From assembly GCA_008933995.1 (NCBI GenBank), contig WARS01000013.1, positions 15,813,806 to 15,877,805 on the forward strand: a stretch of 64,000 nt of DNA, read 5' to 3'. Numbering within the stretch: position 1 is the stretch's first letter; the number at the start of each line of letters is the position of its first letter. Both the position numbers and the translations under genes were made by a program. Of the stretch, positions 37,284-48,568 are shown in pieces. The stretch comes from Datnioides undecimradiatus (lineage: Eukaryota > Chordata > Actinopteri > Lobotiformes > Datnioididae). The notes beneath the pieces were generated by a model, which saw only the letters and a list, made by a program, of their open reading frames with translations, was not told the origin of the DNA and ran no database searches.

Positions 37284-40200
37284 TGTTCCCTTTCTTTCAA
37301 TCAGTCCCCCTGTGTATGCGTATGTCTCTTACAAGCAGATGAGAATGAGACTCCTCCATCCTGTTCAACTCCATTAAGCAGCTAGTGTGCCTCAGTTCAC
37401 CACAAATCATAATCTGCTCATGGTGAGAGGAACTATTCAGCATGGATGGGACTTGACGCCAGAGAGTCACATTGAGTTTAAGTGAGTGTGTGTGCTTTTT
37501 TTTCTTAGAGAGCGAGAGGGTGTCAAACTGAATTGTTTGCATGTCACTTTCAACACACATCATACCTACATTCATGTTACTTCTTGTCCCAAACAAACAT
37601 GTATTGCTATCACTATCTCACTGCAGAAGTGACATTTCTTGGCACATCGTTGACTTTCTAACTCCTAACATGGAGTGTGTCCAAGTGTTCTTCTCACCTC
37701 AATCTGGGGTCAGATGAAGACCTCCCCTGGTGAAGACCTCATACTGGGACACAGCACGACTTGTCTGCCACCACAGCAGCAAGTCATATTGATGCATCTT
37801 GCCAGAATTCAGACACGACAGACCAGTGTGTCAATGCGGCGAATAGTTATTCACCACATCTCCCAAGTCACCAAGATGGATCTATTACTGTGCTGCTTTA
37901 CTGTTCATGTGGTCTCTCTGTTTTTACTTGCTCACCGCAGGATTTTTGTTTCTGGCAACATGAATTGAGAGTGATTGACAGAGAGAGTAAAAGTGTACAG
38001 AGGAAAAGAAGTGAAAGAAATAAGGACGCCAAAGAACTGATGTTATGACTGCTGCCCGTTTCTTCTTTACTCTCTTTCTCTCTTCCATCCTCTCTAAGGC
38101 CATTATTAGCATGCATGAGTCTTCCATTCCTCAGTGCTCTTTGGGAGGCTCTCACCCAGCCAGTTCATATTTAGTCTCCTGAATGAAACATTCATAACTC
38201 AGGTATGTGGTCTTAAAAACAATGAGTGCTGCTGCTCGTGAAAGGCCTGCATCAATCACAAGCCAGGAGAAGCCAAGCATGAGATAAAAACAAGCGCCCT
38301 TGTCAAAGCAATTTGGGCTCACCTCAAGGGGAGGCGTGAGGGTCATGGGCATAGGGGTTCTACAGTGGGATCCACAGGAACTAACAACATCATTTGCATT
38401 TTCAGGGACCACCCAAGTCTCAGTGGGATTATTATTTTTGCCTTTTAGCTGCTTTATCTCTTAAATACACATAGCCATACAGTAGTGCAGCTTCATGTTA
38501 GCTCTGCCTGGTTTATTTTCAGACTTCAGCCTCTCTCAGTTGTGTAACCTACCTCTCAGCCCCCGCTATTTTTCTAAACACATTAGTGCTGAATTATGGG
38601 TATGCATCATGTAATTATTGAAGAAATGCCCACAGAAAAGGCTCTCCCAAGAGGCTCAACTGTTGTTATTGTTGTTATTATTATCATCATTAGTGCTATC
38701 AGCTTGTCTGCAGAATAAATATTCCGGCTCTCAATTGTAGGACAATTGCTGATTAATCCAGTACAAACAAGGCCTTGCAATTTGTGCCTCAAGAACAAGC
38801 ACAGCGAGTTCCTCTGCTGCTCAGTACCCCCCTCTATCTCATACCACATCAGCCTTTCTCCCATTCTCCCTTGTCCTCTCCAGTGCTGTTGAATCTCTAA
38901 TTAAACCACTAACGGGGGGGAAAAGGGAGCACCCTCAGATGCTCTAAACCACCCAGTGATAAACCACAATGGGAAACTAACACGAAACCCCCCTCGCTTC
39001 TCTGTCATCTTGCCTGCTGCTCTCACTTGCAGTTGGACTCCAACTATTTGCTTTGATTATATTAAATAGTGCATTTCCCATTTGCAGCCCAATTGAGACC
39101 CTGTCAGACCCCCTACCTCTTTAAATTTCACACCCCTACGGGTTTCCTTGCATGAGTAGGAAGAAACTACACACAGGAAACATGCAGAGTGGATACATGC
39201 TGATACCGACACTTTCAGTAAGTGGTGAGCGGTAGCCTACAACTCACTGTGTGCCTTTCCTCTCTTCCTTGCTCCCTCTTGCTCGCTCTCTCAGTTTTGA
39301 AATATCATCGACAGCTGCCACATATTTTAGCATGTGGTCCAGGTGCTGTTTGGTTGTCTAAAGGCTCCCCAGTGCTGGAGAGAAGGCAGAGCCTTAAGGT
39401 CTCCTCTGCCAATAAAGAAAAGGGAACAGGTGAAAACAGAAAAAGGAAATTAGTAACAGTCTGCTCAGTCATACACACAGGCATTGGCAATTGCCGTGTC
39501 CCAGGAGAATGCACACACTATCCAAATTGTTTGGCTTAAAAACACAATGCTGAACAAAGTGAAGCAAAACAGGGGTTATATTGTACGTACTTGAAACTAT
39601 TTGGTGAAGTGCCAGCTGGTGTATGCAGCAGAGCTCTTCTTCCAATGAAAATGTGTTCCAAATGAGAGCTGGTGCACAGCTACAGGAAGAGCTGAGGGAA
39701 AGGACGATATAAAAATAGGATTGGCAGTCAGCAAAACTCACTCAAATGTGAATATCAAGTTTTTTTCTCCGTCTTAATGTGACCACATGTCCCGTATGTG
39801 GAAGGAGTAATTGGATGCTGTAATTATTTTTCTTCTCCGTACTGGCTATGGGTAATCCCTTCGCAATGGGTACCAGTTGCTGTCTAAAATCACTGTCTTT
39901 TTGCATCAGAATTACTCGTCTTTTTACTTAGTATTAAAGACGTCAGCTTAAGCTTAACTTTAGAATGTACTTTTATGCTGAGCACACACTTTTTGTCCCT
40001 TATTTCTCTTCATCGGATATTTTGTACAAACAAACAATACAAACACCACTATCAACATATTAATAATATATATGTGTCCTGAGACTTTTTAAAAATAATT
40101 TAAGTCTTGAATTAATTTTATAAACAATTGCTTAATCCATTAGGCCGATGCTAACACACAATGGGAATTTTCATTAACTGCTTCTGACAGATATTCGCAT

Positions 40201-41763
40201 GACGGTTGTGATGAAAGTAATATTTGTCAAAAACCTTTAGAAATGATCCACTTACTTAACCTAAAAAGAAGTGAGTCAGGAATATACTGTCGATAGTTGT
40301 TTCATCTATAAACGTAAATAGTATATGTCTTAAATAAACTCACTTTTTATTTTCAGAGCCTGAAAATATTAAATCTGAGTAAGCATCATCGACTGCTGCA
40401 GTTTTGCTGTCTGCATGCGGGTCGCATTCATGATGCAGGTGGATTTCACCCTAGAATGAGTGTAGGTATTATTGATAGAGACGAGAGGAAGAAGCCGACT
40501 GGGTCCAGTTGTGACCAGAGTGAGTCAGGCATTGCAAACAGGGCTGATTGCTGCTGTCCTTCCTTTCTCCCTTCCTTCCGTCTCCTCCTCCTCTCTCTGT
40601 GTAACTCTGTGGGGATTTAGTTATTGTGTATTTTCTCTCCTGTTTGGCAGGTAGTTTTGCCTGATAAATGAGCAGCATTTGAATCGAACAAAGAGCAGAG
40701 GAAATTGCATTCAACAGTAAAAAAGTTTCCTTATCCTTCGTCTCTTCCCACCCTCACTACTTTATTTTTCTTATTTTTTTGCTTCCCCTTTGCCAGAAAC
40801 AGTTGAGCAGGAGAGGTGACAGTGTTTGGTGGTGCAACTAGAGTCGGGAAAAGAGTGTAGGGGGGCATCTTTATGTCTGGCAAAGTGGAAATGTTGAGAA
40901 CTAGCACTCACATACTGTACCTGCTCTCAATAGAGGAAAGCTGTAAAAGCCCTGTTCCTACCAATGCCAGCAGCCGGCTCATGTTCTCACTGAGATGAAG
41001 GAAGAAAGGAAATGTCTTTCAACCTGCATACGCTATCCTCTATGCTAAGAACAAGGAAAGCTTTCAGTTTAAGTGGAGTATTCAGGAGAAAGAGCAAGTG
41101 AGGGAGAAACGGATGGGGAGGAAGAGGGAAAGTGAACGAGGCAGTGAGCTTGGTTTGGGAGCCATTTCATCACTCATTGTGTTGTGAGACTGTCCCACTG
41201 CTTGGGCTCAGTGATGCCAACTGCTCGGAGGAAAGCATCCTGCTGAGTGCTGTCTATTGGCTGCCACTCTGAGAAGATTTGAGGCAGAAAAAAATGGGCA
41301 ATTTTGCATAATGCTAACCTCAATTCTGGTGGAGAAATTTTCTAAACTTCTCAGCTCTATATTGAAATCAAACCCTCGAGAAAAAAACTGTCACTTTCAG
41401 CCTTTTGGACATTAAGGTTTCTGCTAATGTGGCTCTCAGTGCCTCTGGACTCAGCTGAAGCTACATTGTCAAACCTGCCACTGACACTTTTTCAATTCCT
41501 TTGACTACATTTCAAACATAGGACATTATGAACCACTCCAGGTGACCTCCCGCAGTGAAAATTGTGTTTTGAATAATGACTCAAACAATAGTTGCTCCAA
41601 CTGTTTCGTGACCCTGTTTTTTTACTGTGTGTAAGCATTTCTGGCTCTGAATCTTTTTTGGTTCCCCACTCAGTTTTCTGCAGGAAGGTGTCACATGTGA
41701 CATAATCTTACCAAATGACAAGCATACTGTAAGTGCTTCTTTAACAAGCAAGTAAGCAATAAT

Positions 41764-41783
41764 GTGTGTGCGTGTGTGTTTGT

Positions 41784-41825
<42 letters not shown>

Positions 41826-41834
41826 CTGTGTGTG
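41764..41834 (+). repeat. Long imperfect GT microsatellite
   Basis: About 70 bp of GT units with GC, TT, GG and GGC interruptions; the central part is uninterrupted. Confidence 0.95.
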
Positions 41835-44800
41835 CTAATTGCCCCCGTAAAAGAGCGATTCCTTTGCAGCCAGAGCTTATTCCTCCAACATGACCTCAAA
41901 GTCAGAACTAAAAAGGGTCACCAGCACGAGACCTTCATTATGCCACAGCCCCATGCAAATCATCCACACTGACAAACTCCAGTGTGTCAAAAAAATAAAA
42001 AAAACATCGCTGAAAAGGTTAGAAGAGGCCTCGTCCGCCTGTCTTTTAGACGTCCTTTTCCAAGGTGAGCTCCCCAGCACCATCATAATTGAAAATTAAG
42101 TATTTGCCGCAGTATAATTAAATGGTGACTTTTGAACTCAAATGAGACCTCAGACGCATATTAAGAGATTAGGGGGCTCGGATCTGTTCGCACACACATG
42201 CTCACACACGCAGACATGCATAGCCAAACACGCACAGATACAATGACAAGGTAACAAACGGTGACAGCTTAATTATCACCCTGCCTAAGTCGTTAAAGCA
42301 CAGCCTCCTACATCACCTTTCGATTTCTACAGCCCATAAGTTCAGGGAATATCTCATTTATTTTTAATTAATTATCAGATAGCACCATAAAGGTGGTGGT
42401 AATGATGAGGGAAAGGGCTAGACGGCTCACTGGGGGCTAATTCTTAGGGCTTAATATGTGAACTTTGAGTTATGGATGAAGAGGAATTTAAAAAGTTGCT
42501 AATCCCATGAAAGAGATATCTATTTAAAGGTACTATTTTTGGTAGTATGTGGACAAACAGTTAAGACTACACCCTGGATGTTTTAGCTAGCTTTCATCTT
42601 GTAGACATGTACACAAAGGGTCCCTGCACAGCAGCTTAATTGAAACAGATTAGTCAGGGTAAGGTTTCTGGACCATCTTTTGAAAGTGCTGCTCACCATG
42701 TATTATTTTCATTTACTGACCACTTGCTACCTAATGTCTCAGTTCCAATTATCTCACCCTGCCGAATACTGTGAAATACTATTATTACTTCCGCTATTAC
42801 AGATTCCTGATGAGTCATAAATTAAAGTGGGGGGTATTTTGATATGTGGAACAGAAAGAAAAAAGCCAAGAGCCAGTTCCCATTTCAACAAATGGAGTCA
42901 TCAGTGGAGTTGGGTTAGTATAAATCTTTTAGCAATGTTAATATAGATATGATTAATGGTTATAGATGTAGACATTTTTATTCATACAGAGCTATCTATT
43001 AGTTTGATAGGGTTCACTTAAAGCCCCTTAAATACATTTTGTTTCTTTTCTGTTTGTTTCTAGTCTTTTTAAAATATTGATCGCCTGAGTCAAGTTTTGC
43101 ACTGACCACTTGAATTTATATGAATAACTGGTGTAGAGTGAGCACATTGGACTCTATAGAGTGAATATGATGCTCACTGATATATTCTCCTTGCTCTGCC
43201 GTTAATGTAGTATTAGAAGTTTTGTGGGTCAATTGACGGACGGACTTCACTCTAGTAACAGCATCACTTAACTGGGATCAGCACAAAGCCATAACACTCA
43301 CATCAATCCCTTTACACAAACTGGGAGGGGATTGTTACGTGTGATGCTTTGAGCTCAGCAGTGGTTTAAATTGATTAGCACGCGATGTCTCCTACTTAGC
43401 CAGAGAGGAGGTCTGCATTTAAAAAAAAATCACAACAGCTCTTAATCTTGGCCCTGAATGAGGGCAGAGCACAGGCAATCAATAGCATTACAATATAGTT
43501 CTGACTCCCACTTATCTTGGGCTCACTCTGTAATATAAGGAGGAGAGAGAACGGGAGCCTTGAAAAGGCTCAGTGTATAATTCAAGCCAAATGTCAGCGT
43601 GCTATATGGTGACTTCCAGAGATATGGTTCGGCCTTAGCGCAGCACATGACCAGTCACAGCCGAATATCCCAAGTGACTTCAACCAGAGATTGAGTGAAA
43701 TCTTTTGATATCGACTGGATTTTGGACTTAAGTGTTTTTCCTGCGGCTTGGCCTTATTCACTGACTGCATGGGAAATATTTCAATGACATATTACGCTTC
43801 ATTTTGTATCTCTCGCCTCTGTCCACTGCTGTATATAACTGCCTGCGCACCAGGGATAAATCACTTCCCAGCCAGCTTATTACATGAAATGAAGGAATTC
43901 ATCATGGTGACAGTTGGCCGTTGCGAGGCGTTCACTGTGATTTATCTGGGAGAAATTGATTGATTCATTAACACTGAGTGAACAGTGCTTTGCTGTGGGG
44001 GCAGCGCTGCGCACCGTACCACATGCCATTGCGCGTGTTGAAAGACTACATCTTCAGTATAGAGGTCTTAGCTGGACGTCCCCTGCAGCAGCATACAGTG
44101 TCGCCCGTTCAGCTCATTACCTGGCCAGTGTAGTCAGTGGCCCAGAGCTGGCAGCAGGCACTTTGTGGAAAAGAACAGAGCGTTCCTAATTAGTTCGTCC
44201 ATATGCCTTCCAACATAATGGAGAAAATATGACAAGGCGCTCTGATTTAACAGACCCTTTTGCTCAGAGACGCTGCTTGTGGTTGTGCTGCTGATGCAAG
44301 GCCTACACTGAGTCATATATGACAGCTATGTAGGCCCTTGAAGACAGAACAGTATATGACCTGATAGTTTGAAGCTTTGCTTGACTGAGGTGGGAAATCT
44401 TCATGCCGTTAACTTTCTATGTGTCCTTCAAGAGTTGTATATGCACTTTCATGAGAAAACTTATTTATTTCCAAGGCTGCAGTGTTCCTAAGGTGCATGA
44501 CAAGAATGATGTGTTTAACGGTGTTTAAGAAGAGTCTATAGAGTTGATCTGTATGATGTCAAAGTTCAGGGTTCTTTATGACTCCTTGCAGTCTCTTCTC
44601 ATTATGTCAGTGTTGCAGGAAACAAGTCCCTTCTTCTGCTTAATTGCATGAGTAAGAAAAACCTAATAGTTCCTGTAAAGTTTTGATCAGAGGCATTCAT
44701 AATGATTAAAGAGTTTTGGGGCCTCCACTGCAGCCAGATTGTGCATCAGTAGTTGTGTGATTGAGAATCTTCAGGTGCTCCAGCAGGGCTGACTCATATT

Positions 44801-45078
44801 CCTGCCTATCCTCCTAAAAGAAGAACAACATAAATACTGTGCAAAAGTTTTGCTAAACTGTGTCCTCTAAGAAAAGTTTTACTTGCATGTTGTGACAAGG
44901 TCAGTGAGAGACTAAGTCTTGATGAAGAAAGGAGAAAAAAGGGACATGCCTTGTGATGAGTTATATGAGGAGACACAACAGTATGGCAAGCTTGCTGGCT
45001 GGCAACCTGTTCCATCTGTCTTTTTATCCGACTTCCCTTTCCTCCGTCTCTTTTCATCTTTTTCATCTGCTGCTCTCA

Positions 45079-45312
45079 TAGGGCTGCAACTGAAGATTAC
45101 TTTCATTAGAGATTGATCTATTGATTACTTTTAGCATTGACTAAATAAATCATTAACTTTTTAAATTTTAGGCTTCTAAAATATTTTTTAAAAAGACAAA
45201 TGTATCCAGACAACAAATTCCAAAATAGTATGTTTATTTAAAAAGGATTTCTTATTTTTAGATTTGTTTAACAATATAAAACACAAAAGACCAGGACATT
45301 TAAACAGCTCTA
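45079..45312 (+). mobile_element. MITE-like fish repeat, TAGGGCTGCAAC family
   Basis: Starts TAGGGCTGCAACTGAAGATT and ends ACAGCTCTA, imperfect inverted ends matching a very common short non-autonomous element of percomorph fishes (usual ends TAGGGCTGCAACTAACGATT and GTTGCAGCTCTA). The interior is AT-rich, with a CCAGACAACAAATTCCAAAA segment typical of the family. It is diverged, with no coding capacity. A hAT-like origin is possible but not shown. Confidence 0.65.
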
Positions 45313-45346
45313 ACCATGCTGACAGTGGGATTTTGGATATGACAGT

Positions 45347-45590
45347 GTCAGTCGGTCACTTTGTCCACCACTTTGGAACAGCCTGAAACATCTATTTGAT
45401 GGTTTTCCATGAATTTCTGCACATGGTTTCCAGATGATGAATTGTTATTACTCTGGTGACCCATTTAATTTTCATGCAGCACCATCATTGGGGTCAAATT
45501 TTTAATTTGTCCAACACTTTAGTTTATGAGCAAATAAAAGAAAAACTGATTAATTTTCCCTTTTAGCCTCAGCTGTGCTGTTTATACTGC
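45347..45590 (+). repeat. Dispersed percomorph repeat (GTCAGTCGGTC ... CCTCAGCTGTGCT)
   Basis: Carries, in family order, GTCAGTCGGTCAC, CCACTTTGGAACAG, GATGGTTTTCCATGAA, GATGAATTGTTATTACTC, TGGTGACCCATTTAATTTTC, CACCATCATTGGGGTCAAAT, TTGTCCAACACTTTAGTTTA and GCCTCAGCTGTGCT. I recognise this as a 5' portion of an abundant percomorph non-coding repeat. Family name not assigned. It begins about 35 bp after the MITE-like element at 45079-45312. Confidence 0.65.
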
Positions 45591-45776
45591 TCTCAGCCAG
45601 TCACATCAATGGCCTCAGTTCTCCCAAACAGCTGTGCCAGTCACAGGGAAGCTTGACAACAATAGCTCAGCAGACATAGAGACAATTCTTCAAGAAATCA
45701 TATTGTTGTCTGAATGGTGCAGAGCAGCACAATGTGGACTCATAGGACTACAAATCTGCAGCCAGGACCAGATGGT

Positions 45777-45800
45777 GTTTTATTTTATTTTATTTTATTA
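45777..45800 (+). repeat. TTTTA pentanucleotide repeat
   Basis: About four to five TTTTA units. Confidence 0.85.
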
Positions 45801-46729
45801 TTACACTAATAAAAATAAGTAATAGAAATTTTAAAAATGTGTCCTTCAACACATTAAACTTTCATTTTTGATGCCTGATTTAAAGCCGTCTACTAGTTGG
45901 AGAGTCATTAATTAAAAATATGTTACATTTTTTTGTTATTGTTGCACATTTAGTCTGCCCCTGTCGATCATCAGACATTGTGCCAGAAACAGAGACAAAA
46001 ACAGTGCTTGGCACCAAAATATCACACAGACACACAATGAGAATTTCAAGGTCAGGAAGGAGAAAACCAAAAGGTTGTTTTGATGCCCCCCTTCTGTGTC
46101 TTTTACACAGAAAATCCACCCTCCAACACAAACTCATAGCTTCCCCACACACTCATGTACTACAAAAAGATCATCTAAGCCAAACACCAACCCCCCATGG
46201 TTCTGCTGTTTTTTGTTTGTGTTCAGTCTAGTTTCCCTTCATGTTTTCATGTTAGTCTTATGTATAAAATAATAATAATATAAATAATATAAAGAGAAAA
46301 CCTGGTTACTGCCACCTGGGGCAATAGGGCCCATAGCCATATTACTTTATAGATTTCTTATGGAAAAATATGTTTTATTACAACTTAAGTCATATTGTTT
46401 TAACTTTGACCATTATTTCTACCAGCCATGACAACATTGTATTTAAAGTAATTGTCAAAATCAGGGGACACGCATTATCAAAAACAGAAATCTTGACAAA
46501 AACTATGACAAATAACATAATAAGACCCAGGTCATCTCCCTTTAAGCAATCAACTGAATATCAAAGTCTGTCTGCTTGTTACTAACACCCACTGGCTTGT
46601 CTGTAATGCTGTAGGCACTGTGACTTCAGAGCGAGACCCTCAAGGTTAGAAACTAGAGTTGAAAAGACTTCACAGCGTGCGTCTCACCCTGTTCCTCTGT
46701 CTTATCGGTGCCCTCCAGCTGATGCCCAC

Positions 46730-46940
46730 AGAGGTGTGTAGGCCAGAAAGGGCGTGCCAGGCTCTGCCTGTGACGTCAACAAAAAGCTCCACTATTCTCA
46801 GAAGGCCACATGCCAAATTTGAAGGTGATTAATTAAATTCTAAAGAGAGCAGGCGGGTCTGAAGACATTTCTGTTTTGAATAGAATTGGCATCTGCCTCA
46901 GCAACAGCAACTCTGAGAATGAAAGATAGGGGACCTTTAA
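46730..46940 (+). repeat. Possible non-autonomous transposon remnant ending GGGGACCTTTAA
   Basis: The right end GGGGACCTTTAA and internal features (AAGGGCGTGCCAGG, TGACGTCA, AATTTGAAGGTGATTAATT) resemble fish elements whose termini read TTAAAGGTCCC. A matching left inverted end was not found, so this is either a half copy or a mistaken call. Confidence 0.33.
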
Positions 46941-47985
46941 AAAACATTTGAACAAGCTGCCATTGTATGCAGCTGAATGAGTCTGTCTGGTTTAAAACTC
47001 ACAGTAGTTTACTCTTACAAAATGCCATCACTTGTGAAAGTGGATAAATAATGGAGCTCTTCCAGAAAAGTTCATGGAGATAAACACAGGAGTGTCATGG
47101 TACAGTAACTACTGGGGATGTACTCTCTTCTCGATCAACCATCTGTTGCTGAGCCTTGAGAGCTCCACTCTAATTTAATTTGTGTGCAAGAAACAGCTGG
47201 CAAATATCGTTATTGCATTTTCTTCCATTTAGAGTGCATAGGTGTTGACAGATCAGAGCAATAATGTGAAAATTAAGGTACAAATTACCCCATGATGTAA
47301 TTAATCAAAAAAACACTTCTTTGCAACAGTGTCAAGCAAAAGACAACCAGTACAATTCCATTAGTTGCCATTTAGGAGCTTTTACTTGCACTGTATTGAA
47401 CGCCTCCTTTGTATGACAGACATAATTGCAACAATTACCACAACTCATAAGAGCTATTTTGAAAGTTTAATGTGTGTATTTGTGTGTGTGCGCATCCATA
47501 AACGCATCATTTTTCATCTGTGCCCCTTCCTCATGCTCTCCCTTGTGCCTCGCATATGTTACATCCTTATGCATGTTTTTTTAAGGATAATAGTGTGTTT
47601 TTGCAACAGCTGCCAACCAGTGGAATCACTGAGTCTCACTGACTTCTGGTCACTGACCTGGGGTAATGAGAGCCCAAGCATGGTGTGATCTGCCCGCTTT
47701 GAAGACGTCACAGTTCAGTCTGGTCAGATGCTATATGTCCCTCGTACACTCCACCACTGGATATGTCTTTAATGAGAGACAGACATGAGACAGGAAGGCA
47801 GGCAGTGAAGGAAGTGAAATGGAGACATTCTAAGACAAGTATTAGAGTGAAAGATAGCGTTGCAGGCTGTGTGTGCGCGTGTGTGAGACACAGAGAGGAG
47901 TTGATGAGTCTCTAACAAGCGGCTTCATCAGAGTGAGGAATGAGCTGCCAAGCAGGATCTTTCTTTTGACCTACCTTGGAGAGCG

Positions 47986-48023
47986 ATGGATGGATGGATG
48001 TGTGGATGGATGGATGGATGGAG
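47986..48023 (+). repeat. ATGG tetranucleotide repeat
   Basis: About nine ATGG units with one GTGT interruption. Confidence 0.9.
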
Positions 48024-48531
48024 GGAGACGGAACAGAGAGAAATGGGGAGAGACTCAACTGAAGTGCTTTGCAGAGGCTCCTTTCTTCATTGCCTGTCAA
48101 GGCAGCTTGTCTGTCTGCCAGGAGACAATCACTTATCTCCTAGCTCTGATCCCACAGTCACGACTTGGAGCGCCACCAGTACACAGGCAATGACCAAGGA
48201 AATGATGCAGTGCATATGATGGATAAAGAGGATACACACGTTGACTGCTGCTTTTGGCACCATACCAGCCATATCTCTTCTCAAGTTGATGGGTTACGGG
48301 TTTCGGGAGAAGGGGCGCATTTTTTGAAAGTACAATCTATGGATGAAAGGTAGATATCAGCGTGGAAAAGTAGTTAAGGTAGACCTTTTTATGTACCTGA
48401 AAATTGTGTTTAACCTTATTTTTCTCCTGGATAAAATATTCACTAAATGTCAACACAATTCAGTTTTTCCAATATATTTATTTTTCTTTGAAGGGAGATT
48501 TTCTTTGGTTGTTTTCTTGCTCTCTCCCTCC

Positions 48532-48534
<3 letters not shown>

Positions 48535-48567
<33 letters not shown>
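48535..48567 (+). repeat. CT microsatellite
   Basis: About 15 nearly uninterrupted CT units. Confidence 0.95.

Positions 48568-48568
<1 letters not shown>

Larger units (their letters stand above)
30001..40000 (+). other. Intronic DNA, 30-40 kb
   Basis: Contains GT runs at 30607 and 35241, an 18-G run at 34568, an A-rich run at 34771, a perfect 17-bp hairpin at 33517-33555, a CT run at 37254 and the interspersed repeat at 36692-37168. Segments 29615-30290 and 33640-34230 are compositionally different from their surroundings and not assigned. No gene supported. Confidence 0.65.
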
